A stretch of 64,000 nucleotides of DNA from Bacillota bacterium (GTDB lineage: Bacteria > Bacillota > Clostridia > Christensenellales > SZUA-584): NCBI GenBank assembly GCA_023408075.1, contig JAEYKW010000030.1:88805-152804 (forward strand), in the 5' to 3' direction. Under the pieces are notes generated by a model. It did no database searches. It was not told where the DNA came from and was given only the letters and a program-made list of their open reading frames with translations. This document shows, piece by piece, positions 32,942-42,241 of this stretch (position 1 is the first letter of the stretch; each line of letters begins with the position of its first letter). The translations under genes and the position numbers were made by a program.

Positions 32942-33792
32942 CCACATTTATTAAAAGAAACGTGAAGCTGTTTTTCAGAGACAGAGCCGCCGTGTTCTTT
33001 TCTCTGCTCGCCGTGTTCATCATTATCGGGCTGTATGCGCTGTTTTTGGGTGATGTCTGGCTTGGCCAGTTTCCCGAGATGAACGGCGCGCGGTTTTTGA
33101 TGGACAGCTGGCTCGTTGCGGGGCTGCTCGCGGTCACATCCGTCACCACCACATTGGGGGCGCTCGGCATCATGGTGGAAGACAGAACCAAGAAGATCGC
33201 AAAGGATTTTTATTCCGCGCCGATAAAAAGAGGGCAGATCACAGGCGGCTACCTGCTAAGCGTGTTTATTATCGGCGTGATCATGAGCGTTGTCGCGCTG
33301 GTGCTCTCCGAAATCTATGTGCTCGTCAACGGGGGCGCACTGCTGAGTGCGGCTGCAATGCTTAAGGTGTTCGGCATTATATTGCTGGCTACGCTTTCGA
33401 ACACGGCACTGATGTGTCTCATCGTATCGTTCATCAAGAGCCAGAACGCTTACACCACAATCAGCACGATTATCGGCACATTAATCGGGTTTGTTGCGGG
33501 CATTTATCTGCCGATAGGGACGCTGCCTGAAGCGGTTCAGACGGTTGTTAAGGTGTTTCCCGTTTCGCACGCGGCGGTGCTCTTACGGCAGGTGGTGATG
33601 GGTGCTCCGGTTGACACCGCATTTGCGGGAGCGCCGCCGCAGGCGCTCGATGAATTCAACAGCATGATGGGCATAACTTACAAGTTCGGCGACTTTACCG
33701 TCACGCCGCTGATGAGCATCGCGTTCCTCGTTCTGACAGGCTTGCTGTTCTATGGCCTTGCGATGATGAGGATGTCGAAAAAGAGAGCGTAA
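32938..33792 (+). CDS. ABC-2 type transporter permease
   Basis: A 284-aa membrane subunit with six hydrophobic segments, the family pattern of ABC-2/DrrB exporters: a short N-terminal tail (KRNVKLFFRDRAAVFFSLLAVF), a 60-residue first loop, then LGIMVEDRTKKIAKDFYSAPIKRGQITGGYLL before TM3. ATG 32938 is coupled to the ATPase stop. A terminator follows at 33826. The exported compound is unknown; drugs, bacteriocins or lipids are the usual candidates. Confidence 0.9.
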   Translation: MTTFIKRNVKLFFRDRAAVFFSLLAVFIIIGLYALFLGDVWLGQFPEMNGARFLMDSWLVAGLLAVTSVTTTLGALGIMVEDRTKKIAKDFYSAPIKRGQITGGYLLSVFIIGVIMSVVALVLSEIYVLVNGGALLSAAAMLKVFGIILLATLSNTALMCLIVSFIKSQNAYTTISTIIGTLIGFVAGIYLPIGTLPEAVQTVVKVFPVSHAAVLLRQVVMGAPVDTAFAGAPPQALDEFNSMMGITYKFGDFTVTPLMSIAFLVLTGLLFYGLAMMRMSKKRA

Positions 33793-33825
33793 ATAAGCGA
33801 ACGAAGAGATGCAAAAAAAGCAATT

Positions 33826-33852
33826 AAAACCGGCTTTATGGCTGGTTTTTTT
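33826..33852 (+). terminator. Terminator of the LytTR-ABC operon
   Basis: AAAACCGGC (33826-33834) pairs with GCTGGTTTT (33841-33849), one G-U pair, followed by more T residues. It lies 34 bases past the permease stop. Confidence 0.9.
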
Positions 33853-33974
33853 GTTGATGACAGAACAAAAATGTTTTGGCAAGTTAAGAACATATGCTAT
33901 AATAAGTTATTATTTTCTAAAGGCCATTTACATTTTCCGTCTCAGCAGACTTAGTGAAAAAGGAGCATAATTCT

Positions 33975-36900
33975 ATGCGTGGTTTAACTGGCAGATGTTT
34001 GATCGCATTGGCACTGTCATTGATTTTGTTTGCGGCCGTGTTCGTTTGGGACATCCCGTCGTCATTCGCGGAGGAGCCGCCTGTGGAAAGCCCCTCGGCT
34101 GTACCCACGGAAACGGCTGAGCCGGAGCCGACGGAAACGCTGGGTGAAACACCGATAACTGAGCCGGAGTCAACGGCAACTCCTATTGAGACACCTGCTC
34201 CCGTTTCTGGACCTATTCCGGACGTTTTGCCCGAGGATATTCTGCTGCCCGAATCTGAGATGGAGCCTGCCGGAATGATGGAGCCTTGCGCGACATCAGG
34301 CGATTATGATTATACGGATAACGGCGACGGGACTGTGACGATTACGGGATATCATGGGGCGGGGGGAGATGTAACGATTCCTTCAACACTTGGCGGAAAA
34401 ACAGTGACAGTGATTGGAGATAATTCGTTTCGCGACAATGATACCCTGATCAGAATTGTTATTCCCAACAGCGTTACTGACATAGGTGATAGTGCTTTTT
34501 ATTATTGTGAGTCGCTTACCAGTGTGGCTATTGGAAGTAGTGTTAAAAACATCAAAAGACATGCATTCGCGTTAAGCGGCCTGACCAGCCTTTACATCCC
34601 TTCGAGTGTGATGTCCATAGAAAGTTATGTATTTCTTGGATGTAATGATTTTATGGCTATCAACGTAGACGCTGCTAATACAATATATTCAAGTGAGAAT
34701 GGCGTTCTTTACAATAAAGCCAAGACGGTGATTATGCTGTTTCCTGAGGGGAAAACGGATACAGTGTTCAGTATTCCAAGTGGAGTTACAAAGGTTGGTG
34801 ATCTTGCGTTTGATAGTAACCGAAGGCTAACAAGTGTTATACTTCCCGACAGCGTCACTGCAATTGGTGCAGGGGCATTTTACTTTTGTGATTCGCTGAC
34901 CAGTGTGACGTTTGGTAGTGGTATTCAAATTATCGGAGAGGATGCGTTCGTCTACAGTGGACTGACGAGTCTTAACATTCCTGCGAGTGTGGCCGATATT
35001 GGTGAAGGTGCTTTTGGTGGATGCTCTTCACTGAAGTCTATAGATGTGGCTTCGGCAAATCTATACTATATTAGCGAGAATGGGGTACTGTTTAACAAGG
35101 CGAAGACTAACCTTTTACAGTATCCTGCGGGTAAATTTGATAAGGTCTATACTGTTCCCAACGGGGTAGTCGCTTTGGGAAAAATGGCTTTTAGTTCTTG
35201 CCAATCAATTAATATAAATTTACCTAATAGCATAGCTAATATTGGGGCAGATGCATTTATTAATTGTTCGAACTTATTGGGCATTCGAATACCAGATAAT
35301 GTGACTCGAATTGAAACAAATACCTTTAATGGATGCAGTGCTTTGATTGAAGTTATTTTACCCGACAGTATTACATTCATCGGGACATGCGCTTTTCAAG
35401 GTTGTTATGAGTTGAGAAGTATTGTGATTCCTAGAAATGTTGAATATATTGAAGACTGGGCTTTTGCTTACTGCGCCAAGCTTGACAGAGTGGACTTTTA
35501 TGGAGATGCACCAGCAGCCGATATATCTGTTTTTTACTGTTGTGATACAGAGTTGGTAATTTATTATGATAAAACAAAGATAGGGTATAACAACTCATGG
35601 TGCAATATTAAATCAATTGCATATGATAAAGATGACCTTATAGTTAGAAATCTTACAGCCCATCTAGGTACCGGGTTTGGATATGACTATTGGGTAGGTT
35701 CCGAGGGTGTCACAATATTCAATTACACAGGCTCAGACTCTTCAGTAATAATTCCTTCGCAAATTGAGGGGCGGTGTATTGTTAATATTGGACGTAACAC
35801 TTATGCAAATAATGATAGATTGACAAGCGTAATTATTCCTAATGGTGTTAAAAGAATTTTCGACCGTGCTTTCGACTTCTGCAAAAATTTAAAAAACATT
35901 TCTATACCAGAAGGTGTTTACAGAATAGGAGAGGCAGTATTTGAGGGATGTTCTTCCTTAGAGGCATTAACTTTACCAAGTTCCTTAAAGGTCATAGGCT
36001 ATAGTATGTGCTATAACTGCCCGAATTTAAAATATCTATCGATACCGGAAAATGTAATTCGCATAGAAGGCGGAGCGTTTGCGTGCTGCGGGATTACGAA
36101 AATAATCATACCCAAAAATGTTGAATTTATTGGGGGATCAGCATTTGCTCAATGTACAAATCTCACTTATGCCTTGTTTTATGGTAATGCTCCGGAAATA
36201 GGCCCCCCCAATATGGGATATAAGGATATAGGATATGACGTTTTTGATCGTTGCATGCCTAATTTTACTGTGTTTTATTGTAGCGGAGCTCTTGGATTTA
36301 CAAATCCATGGCATGATTATCCTACGTCAGTATACGACCCTAGTAAATATGTTTCAATCACGTTTGAATCTCAAGGCGGAAGCACTGTGTCTCCGATTTC
36401 TGGAGAATTCGGGATGACTGTGAATGAACCGGCAGAACCTACACGTCAATGGTATTCGTTTGGTGGCTGGTTTTCAACTCCAGAATGCAGTTCCTTTCCG
36501 GTTACGTTTCCTATCGTTGTGCCATCAAACACCACCTTATATGCAAAATGGTATCCAGCAAATTGCTCGGTTCAATTTGTTACTTTTGGAGGTATCGGCG
36601 ATCAATTCGAATGGGCTTCTTATGGCTCGCTTATTGATGCACCTCCAACTCCATCGAGATATGATCAAAATTTCGCGGGCTGGTATCCAACGCCAGCCTA
36701 TGATACTGAGCCGATATCTTTTCCCTATACTGTTAAAGGCAATGTGATGCTATTTGCGAAATGGCAGTATCCCGGCCCATACATTTCAAACATGGTCATA
36801 AGTGCAGGAAAGATAAACCGAGCTTTTTATTATAAAGATAAGAAATACATCATAACGCTGGGTGAGAATGAGCCAAGCGTGACACTATCACCGGATCAGT

Positions 36901-37598
36901 ATCCGGGCGTCTCCATAACCATCAACGGCAAAGCCGTATCGGGCACGACCGTCACCCTCGCCAACGGCAAGAGCAAAACCGTCACCATCAAAGTGAAGTA
37001 CGGCAAGAAAAGCACCACATACAAATTTACTGTCTCACGCGCAAAATCGGGCGACAACAATCTTGCGTCACTGACGAACTCGGCAGGAGCAATGAGCCAG
37101 TCGTTCGACCCGAACGTGACGAATTATACGCTCAGTCTCGATGAAAACACAAAGAGCGTGGCGCTTAAAGCGGCGAAGTCCAACCCGATGGCGAGCGTAT
37201 CCCCGGCGTCCAAGAAGCTCACGCTGAAAAACGGGCAGACCAAGGTGGTTAAGTTCACGGTGAAGGCGCAATCCGGCGCGAAGAAGACGTACCCCGTCAC
37301 CGTTACTCGCGCACCGTCCACCAATACGAATTTGAAAACGCTCAAGGCCGGCATACCGATGTCGCCCGGCTTTAACGCCGGTGTGACGGATTACACCGTC
37401 ACACTGCCCGCAGATAAAGAAAGTATTACGATATCGGCCAAGGTGTTTGACAGGCTGTCCAAAGTCACCATAGACGGACTCAAAAAGTCTTCGAAAAAGG
37501 TAACGCTCGCAAACGGACAGAGCACGACCGTGAGCGTGGTGGTCACGTCGCAGGCGGGCACGGTGAAGGAATACAGGATATTGGTGCAGCGGCCGTGA
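33975..37598 (+). CDS. BspA-like leucine-rich-repeat surface protein
   Basis: 1207 aa. A signal peptide (about residues 1-33, cut after SSFA) is followed by a Pro/Glu/Thr-rich linker to about 105 and two blocks of LRR_5 (BspA/Treponema type) repeats at about 107-548 and 556-788, with repeated LTSVxIPxSVxxIGxxAF units. Two Listeria-Bacteroides (InlB B-repeat, Flg_new) modules lie at about 795-931 and three cadherin-like beta-sandwich domains (PF12733) at about 936-1207. It has no LPXTG or membrane anchor. Such proteins mediate adhesion or matrix binding. ATG 33975 follows AAAAGGAGC. The stretch of about 35.2-36.8 kb is markedly AT-rich, unlike both ends. Confidence 0.9.
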   Translation: MRGLTGRCLIALALSLILFAAVFVWDIPSSFAEEPPVESPSAVPTETAEPEPTETLGETPITEPESTATPIETPAPVSGPIPDVLPEDILLPESEMEPAGMMEPCATSGDYDYTDNGDGTVTITGYHGAGGDVTIPSTLGGKTVTVIGDNSFRDNDTLIRIVIPNSVTDIGDSAFYYCESLTSVAIGSSVKNIKRHAFALSGLTSLYIPSSVMSIESYVFLGCNDFMAINVDAANTIYSSENGVLYNKAKTVIMLFPEGKTDTVFSIPSGVTKVGDLAFDSNRRLTSVILPDSVTAIGAGAFYFCDSLTSVTFGSGIQIIGEDAFVYSGLTSLNIPASVADIGEGAFGGCSSLKSIDVASANLYYISENGVLFNKAKTNLLQYPAGKFDKVYTVPNGVVALGKMAFSSCQSININLPNSIANIGADAFINCSNLLGIRIPDNVTRIETNTFNGCSALIEVILPDSITFIGTCAFQGCYELRSIVIPRNVEYIEDWAFAYCAKLDRVDFYGDAPAADISVFYCCDTELVIYYDKTKIGYNNSWCNIKSIAYDKDDLIVRNLTAHLGTGFGYDYWVGSEGVTIFNYTGSDSSVIIPSQIEGRCIVNIGRNTYANNDRLTSVIIPNGVKRIFDRAFDFCKNLKNISIPEGVYRIGEAVFEGCSSLEALTLPSSLKVIGYSMCYNCPNLKYLSIPENVIRIEGGAFACCGITKIIIPKNVEFIGGSAFAQCTNLTYALFYGNAPEIGPPNMGYKDIGYDVFDRCMPNFTVFYCSGALGFTNPWHDYPTSVYDPSKYVSITFESQGGSTVSPISGEFGMTVNEPAEPTRQWYSFGGWFSTPECSSFPVTFPIVVPSNTTLYAKWYPANCSVQFVTFGGIGDQFEWASYGSLIDAPPTPSRYDQNFAGWYPTPAYDTEPISFPYTVKGNVMLFAKWQYPGPYISNMVISAGKINRAFYYKDKKYIITLGENEPSVTLSPDQYPGVSITINGKAVSGTTVTLANGKSKTVTIKVKYGKKSTTYKFTVSRAKSGDNNLASLTNSAGAMSQSFDPNVTNYTLSLDENTKSVALKAAKSNPMASVSPASKKLTLKNGQTKVVKFTVKAQSGAKKTYPVTVTRAPSTNTNLKTLKAGIPMSPGFNAGVTDYTVTLPADKESITISAKVFDRLSKVTIDGLKKSSKKVTLANGQSTTVSVVVTSQAGTVKEYRILVQRP
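34030..34157 (+). repeat. 5' direct repeat shared by the two LRR genes (copy 1)
   Basis: This segment, covering the end of the signal peptide and the start of the Pro/Glu linker, is nearly identical to 37721-37851 in the second gene. It starts GCGGCCGTGTTCGTTTGGGA in both. Confidence 0.85.
36920..37598 (+). repeat. 3' direct repeat shared by the two LRR genes (copy 1)
   Basis: The last 680 bases encode the cadherin-like domains and are nearly identical to 40024-40711. Differences are mostly silent or single-residue changes. Confidence 0.85.
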
Positions 37599-37657
37599 TA
37601 TCAGTGACACGTTAATATCTCAGAAAGACAGTTGATTAATTTGGCGAGGAGCGCTTT

Positions 37658-40600
37658 ATGAAGATTTTACTTGCCTCAGTTGTCAGACGGTTTCTCGGCT
37701 TGGTCTTGTCGGTGATCTTATTTGCGGCCGTGTTCGTTTGGGACATCCCGTCATCATTCGCTGAGGAGCCGCCTGCGGAAAGCCCCTCGGCTGTACCCAT
37801 GGAGACGGCTGGGCCGGAGCCAACGGAAACGCCGGGTGAAACACCGATACCGTCTGAAGAGCCGACAGTGGAACCTGAACCCACATGGACGCCACAGTCC
37901 GAACCGGCTGAGACGCCGATACCAGAGCCGGTGCCGACACCTGCTCCAAGCCCGGAGCCTGACATCACGCCGTCGCTGGATGCCTTTGGAAAAGCAAAAA
38001 CTCTTTATGAGCTGTACGGCGCGAGGGCAGCCTTTGAAACGCAAGCATTTCTTAAACAGTGTGCAACATCGGGCGACTATGACTATGCGGTCAATCCTAA
38101 CGGTGTCAGCGTGACAATCACGGGATATCACGGTACCGGCGGGGATATAAGGATTCCTGATGCTCTTGACGGAAAGGCAGTCACCGCAATCGGAGAGGGC
38201 GCTTTCTTTGAGTGTGACACACTGACAAGCACTATCGTTCCGGATAGCGTCGCGAGTATCGGGATGCTGGCGTTTTACCTGTGTGATTCGTTGACAAGTG
38301 TGACATTTGGAAACGGCCTCAATAGCATAGGGGATTACGCTTTTGAAATGAGCGGGCTGACAAACGTGACCTTATCGGCAGGAGTTGCAGCTATTGGAAC
38401 AGACGTTTTCGGCAGCTGTATTGATCTTACGGCGATAAACGTTGATGGAGCGAATCCAAACTACATGAGTGAGAACGGCATACTATTCAATAAGGCTAAG
38501 ACAGTTCTTATACAGTATCCGGCAGGCAAAGCGGGTACGGCTTACAATGTTCCAAGCGGTGTCAGCGTTTTGACAGAAGGAGCTTTTGAAGCTTGCTTTA
38601 ATCTTACGAACATCGCATTGCCAAACAGCTTATCCCGCATAGACGAAGGTGCGTTTGCATTCTGCTTTGCCCTTGGTACAATCAACATACCCGCCGGTGT
38701 AACACGAATCAATGATTTGACTTTTTATGAGTGCGAAAGCCTTCAGGATATACAATTAGCCAACGGTATTGAATCGATTGGTATGGGAGCTTTTTATGAC
38801 TGCATAAGCCTGACAACGATACAAATACCCGCATCTATGGTACACATTGACGATTTCGCATTTCAAGAATGCAGAAACCTAGGAGAGACATATTTTATGG
38901 GGGACGCACCGAGTGTGGGAGAAAAGGCCTTCCCGGATTCATGGCCGTTTTTTGCCTACTATCGCAGTGATAGAGTTGGGTTTTCCATAAATATGAACAG
39001 TTATGCAAGAAATTGGTGCAATCCTTGGGAAACAGCTCCGTACAGCAATTTGGGCTATTTAAGGACAAACGGTGATTACGATTATTGGGTGAGCGAAGGA
39101 CAAGTGACAATTGTGAAGTACCATGGAAGCACCAATGTTATAAAGATACCGTCTGTTCTTGATGGCTGCCCCGTAACGGCAGTGGGACAAGGTGCTTTCC
39201 TTCGAAATCCGATTATCGCAGATGTTACGATCCCGGGAAGTGTACAAATCATTGGCCGAGATGCATTGGCATATTGCAATCTCTTAACGCGGGTTGACAT
39301 TCATGAGGGGACAAAATGTATTGGTGAGAATGCATTTCAATACTGTCTATTTATGAAAAGCGTCAATTTGCCTGCAAGCTTGACCATTATAGAAGGGGGT
39401 ACATTTGTTTGCAACCAGATATTAAGTGACATCACGATACCTGAGAATGTCGCTTATATTGGCAGTCAGGCATTTTGTCAGTGCAGGGCTCTCAGTAAAG
39501 CGTATTTTTTGGGTGACGCCCCTATACTGGCTTATGATACGGCGCCCATTTTTGGCCCCTCAAATATTTTTAACGATTGCAGCCCGAATTTTAAAGCTTA
39601 TTATCTGAACGGGAAAAGCGGATTTACCAATATGTGGCATGGGAACCAAACGGCATTGTTTAATCCAAGTGGCGTTTATACAGTTATCTTTGACCCTGCG
39701 AATATGCAGCCTGTGATCAAAACGTCGGTGTCCTACGGAGCGATGGTTAATCCTCCGGCTTCGCCAACGCGGAGGGATTGTGAATTCGTCGGGTGGAGTC
39801 TGAACAACGGAATCTCATGCGTCACTGAATTTCCGTATCAGGTAAAAAATGATACGACATTGACAGCTAAATTCATTCCAATCATGACTGAAATCTGGGA
39901 TGTAAGTCTTTCTGCGGGAACACTTTCGGGCGTCTTTTCACCCTACAAATACAAATATAAGATTGCTCTGGGAGAGTATGAGTCAAGTGTTCAAATTACG
40001 CCTAAAAAAGGATATCACGGGGCTGTCATGACCATCAACGGCAAGGCTGCGTCCAGCACAACGGTGTCTCTTGCTAACGGCAAGAGCAAAACCGTCACCA
40101 TCAAAGTGAAGTACGGAAAGAAAAGCACCACATACAAATTCACCGTCACGCGCGCGAAATCGGGCGACAACAACCTTGCGTCACTGACGAACTCGGCAGG
40201 AGCAATGAGCCAGCCGTTCGACCCGAACGTGACAAATTACACGCTCAGCCTCGATGAAAACACAAAGAGCGTGATGCTCAAAGCCACGAGATCAAATACA
40301 ATGGCAAAAGTGTCTCCGGCGTCCAAGAAGCTCACGCTGAAAAGCGGGCAGACCAAGATGGTTAAGTTCACGGTGAAGGCGCAATCCGGCGCGAAGAAGA
40401 CGTACACCGTCACCGTCACACGCGCACCGTCCACCAATACGAATTTGAAAACGCTCAAAGCCGGCATGCCAATTTCACCCGGCTTTAACGCCGGTGTGAC
40501 GGATTATACCGTCACGCTGCCCGCAGATAAAGAAAGTATTACGATATCGGCCAAGGTGTTTGACAGGCTGTCCAAAGTCACCATCGACGGACTCAAAAAG

Positions 40601-40711
40601 TCTTCAAAAAAGGTAGTGCTCGCAAACGGACAGAGCACGACCGTGAGCGTGGTGGTCACGTCGCAGGCGGGCACGACAAAGGAATACAGGGTATTGGTGC
40701 AGCGGCCGTAA
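37658..40711 (+). CDS. BspA-like leucine-rich-repeat surface protein (paralogue)
   Basis: 1017 aa with the same architecture as the gene before it but shorter. Signal peptide to about residue 40, a Pro/Glu/Thr linker to about 110, LRR_5 blocks at about 135-455 and 468-667, one Listeria-Bacteroides module at 673-741 and three cadherin-like beta-sandwich domains at 745-1017. The leader end and the C-terminal 225 residues are almost the same as in its neighbour, while the LRR parts are clearly diverged. It has no sorting motif. GCGAGGAGC precedes the ATG. Spacing of 59 bases suggests co-transcription or tandem duplication. Confidence 0.9.
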   Translation: MKILLASVVRRFLGLVLSVILFAAVFVWDIPSSFAEEPPAESPSAVPMETAGPEPTETPGETPIPSEEPTVEPEPTWTPQSEPAETPIPEPVPTPAPSPEPDITPSLDAFGKAKTLYELYGARAAFETQAFLKQCATSGDYDYAVNPNGVSVTITGYHGTGGDIRIPDALDGKAVTAIGEGAFFECDTLTSTIVPDSVASIGMLAFYLCDSLTSVTFGNGLNSIGDYAFEMSGLTNVTLSAGVAAIGTDVFGSCIDLTAINVDGANPNYMSENGILFNKAKTVLIQYPAGKAGTAYNVPSGVSVLTEGAFEACFNLTNIALPNSLSRIDEGAFAFCFALGTINIPAGVTRINDLTFYECESLQDIQLANGIESIGMGAFYDCISLTTIQIPASMVHIDDFAFQECRNLGETYFMGDAPSVGEKAFPDSWPFFAYYRSDRVGFSINMNSYARNWCNPWETAPYSNLGYLRTNGDYDYWVSEGQVTIVKYHGSTNVIKIPSVLDGCPVTAVGQGAFLRNPIIADVTIPGSVQIIGRDALAYCNLLTRVDIHEGTKCIGENAFQYCLFMKSVNLPASLTIIEGGTFVCNQILSDITIPENVAYIGSQAFCQCRALSKAYFLGDAPILAYDTAPIFGPSNIFNDCSPNFKAYYLNGKSGFTNMWHGNQTALFNPSGVYTVIFDPANMQPVIKTSVSYGAMVNPPASPTRRDCEFVGWSLNNGISCVTEFPYQVKNDTTLTAKFIPIMTEIWDVSLSAGTLSGVFSPYKYKYKIALGEYESSVQITPKKGYHGAVMTINGKAASSTTVSLANGKSKTVTIKVKYGKKSTTYKFTVTRAKSGDNNLASLTNSAGAMSQPFDPNVTNYTLSLDENTKSVMLKATRSNTMAKVSPASKKLTLKSGQTKMVKFTVKAQSGAKKTYTVTVTRAPSTNTNLKTLKAGMPISPGFNAGVTDYTVTLPADKESITISAKVFDRLSKVTIDGLKKSSKKVVLANGQSTTVSVVVTSQAGTTKEYRVLVQRP
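37721..37851 (+). repeat. 5' direct repeat shared by the two LRR genes (copy 2)
   Basis: Counterpart of 34030-34157; the region of similarity stops where the linkers begin to differ in length. Confidence 0.85.
40024..40711 (+). repeat. 3' direct repeat shared by the two LRR genes (copy 2)
   Basis: Counterpart of 36920-37598. The identity runs to within a few bases of both stop codons. Confidence 0.85.
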
Positions 40712-40737
40712 AAAAAGGAGGAGCACTTGATTAAAAG

Positions 40738-41295
40738 TCAAGGGGTCAGCGTTTTGGCCAGCTCGGAGAGCTTTAAGACCGTCTTCCAGTTGCGCGTTGT
40801 GACGCTCTCGTCCAGTTTAATAAGATGGCTTGCCAACTTTGAGTTGCGTATGCTGTCCGAAAACAGCAGATACACATCGCGTCCGGCGACAACCATTTGT
40901 TCGTCGGCGCTTTTGTATGCTAACACCTGCGCAATGCGCTCATCCGAAAGAGCCTCGTTGAGCAGCGCCGCATAAAGCACTTCGGCCTCCGTACCGGCCT
41001 GTGCTTTTGCGATTTCGTCTTTTGAAAACGGCAGATTGCTGATCAGCGAATCAAGCTCGGTTGCTGTGCGCAGCACCACAGGCACCGTAAGAGCGAACCG
41101 CGCCCGGATCGTATCTTCTATCAGCAAGCGCAAAGCGGCTTCGTCCTGCTGCGAGCGGAACAATATATTGCCGCTTTGTATGTACGTCTGCACGGCGCTG
41201 AGCCCCGCGGCTTCGAGCGCCGTTTTGAGCTCGGCCATTTTGATCATGTTTTTGCCGCCGACATTGATGCCGCGCAGCAATGCAATAGAAACCAT
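40738..41295 (-). CDS. DUF1697 family protein
   Basis: A 185-aa cytoplasmic protein. The beginning VSIALLRGINVGGKNMIKMAELKTALEAAGLSAVQTYIQSGNILF is the DUF1697 signature, with later NLPFSKDE, LYAALLNEAL and RNWKTVLKLSEL also conserved in the family. Function is unknown. ATG 41295 is taken because GGAGA lies seven bases upstream; the frame extends 15 codons further to 41340. It follows the EFR1 gene by 46 bases on the same strand and may be co-transcribed with it. Confidence 0.88.
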   Translation of the reverse strand: MVSIALLRGINVGGKNMIKMAELKTALEAAGLSAVQTYIQSGNILFRSQQDEAALRLLIEDTIRARFALTVPVVLRTATELDSLISNLPFSKDEIAKAQAGTEAEVLYAALLNEALSDERIAQVLAYKSADEQMVVAGRDVYLLFSDSIRNSKLASHLIKLDESVTTRNWKTVLKLSELAKTLTP

Positions 41296-41341
41296 TGCGA
41301 TGTCTCCGTCTTCGTTTTTCCCCATCATAGCATGTTTCACA

Positions 41342-42124
41342 TCAAATGTCCCGCCTGATAAGATCCTGAACCGTCCCAGCCGGGTTTAGATAGCGCTTTC
41401 TGCCCACCGTCGTTTTTCCATACTGAATGGCCTCTGCCGGACATGTGTGCAGACACGCAAGGCATTGCTGGCAGCGGTGCTGCCATACGGGACGGCCGCC
41501 TGATATGGCGATATTACTCATCGGGCATACTCTGCCGCAAATGCCGCACCCGTTGCAGGATGCTTCCGTCCAAAAATTCTTATCAGACTTCTCGAATGTG
41601 CCGGTTAACAGGGGATGGAGCAGCCCGGTTTTCAGCAATCTGTCCGGCAGCGATGTATCGGGGGAGGCTTCGCGCCTCTGTAAAATATCCGAAGCGATTT
41701 CAGCCAGCCGCTTGCCGCTTGCGTTAAATTTGTTCTCCATCGCCTGAGATGTTTCAATATCATAAAATATGATATTGTTGCCGGGCATCGGGACAACATA
41801 CCCGGCTGAGAGTGTCAGACCGAGCTTCGCCATAATACGCTTAAGCTGGCCGATCACGTTTCCCGGGTCGGATTTGTACGTGGCCACGGCAAATAAATAC
41901 TTGCCTTTGATGCCGTCTTTGTTCTTATTTATAAATTCTCTGACGATTCTCGGCGTCCCCCATAAATACACCGGGAAGACAAACCCGACCGCAGAGGCTG
42001 AGAGGGCTGTATGGCCGTCTTCTGCTATGGGGCGAAGCGCCGCATCTTCGAGCGCTGATGCCAGTTTGCGCGCTGCCAGCAAAGAGTTGCCGGTTCCGGT
42101 AAAATAGCAAATGAACGTGTCCAT
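41342..42124 (-). CDS. EFR1-type flavodoxin/ferredoxin fusion protein
   Basis: 260 aa. The N-terminal flavodoxin-like half (ICYFTGTGNSLLAARKLA; FVFPVYLWGTPRIVREFI) is fused to a C-terminal pair of 4Fe-4S clusters (CNGCGICGRVCP and CQQCLACLHTCP). Spacing CxxCxxCxxxCP occurs twice, giving eight Cys for two clusters. EFR1 proteins are common in strict anaerobes and presumably move electrons between flavin and ferredoxin partners. GGAGG is before ATG 42124. A divergent HxlR regulator shares its promoter region. Confidence 0.92.
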   Translation of the reverse strand: MDTFICYFTGTGNSLLAARKLASALEDAALRPIAEDGHTALSASAVGFVFPVYLWGTPRIVREFINKNKDGIKGKYLFAVATYKSDPGNVIGQLKRIMAKLGLTLSAGYVVPMPGNNIIFYDIETSQAMENKFNASGKRLAEIASDILQRREASPDTSLPDRLLKTGLLHPLLTGTFEKSDKNFWTEASCNGCGICGRVCPMSNIAISGGRPVWQHRCQQCLACLHTCPAEAIQYGKTTVGRKRYLNPAGTVQDLIRRDI

Positions 42125-42194
42125 GGTATTTCCTCCGTCTATACAATTAAATTAAATAAGTATAGAATATACGATAGCATATATGAGAATTAAT

Positions 42195-42225
42195 GGTAGT
42201 ACGCACTATTTTGTGAAGTACTATC
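42195..42225. promoter_or_regulatory. Inverted repeat, probable HxlR operator
   Basis: GGTAGTAC (42195-42202) and GTACTATC (42218-42225) are inverted with 7 of 8 matches, separated by 15 bases. It lies between the divergent EFR1 and HxlR genes, directly ahead of the HxlR ribosome binding site. Dyads with TAC/GTA arms are known for HxlR/YodB-type regulators. Confidence 0.6.
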
Positions 42226-42241
42226 AAATAGGAGAGTGTCA

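Noticed and set aside
33975..40711. Sortase-anchored substrates for the sortase B at 18 kb
   Set aside because: Neither LRR protein has an LPXTG- or NPQTN-like motif, hydrophobic tail or charged end.
40727..40975. 82-codon TTG-started frame with a good ribosome binding site
   Set aside because: Antisense to the DUF1697 gene, Ser/Arg/Leu-rich shadow composition; the binding site is better seen as a remnant.
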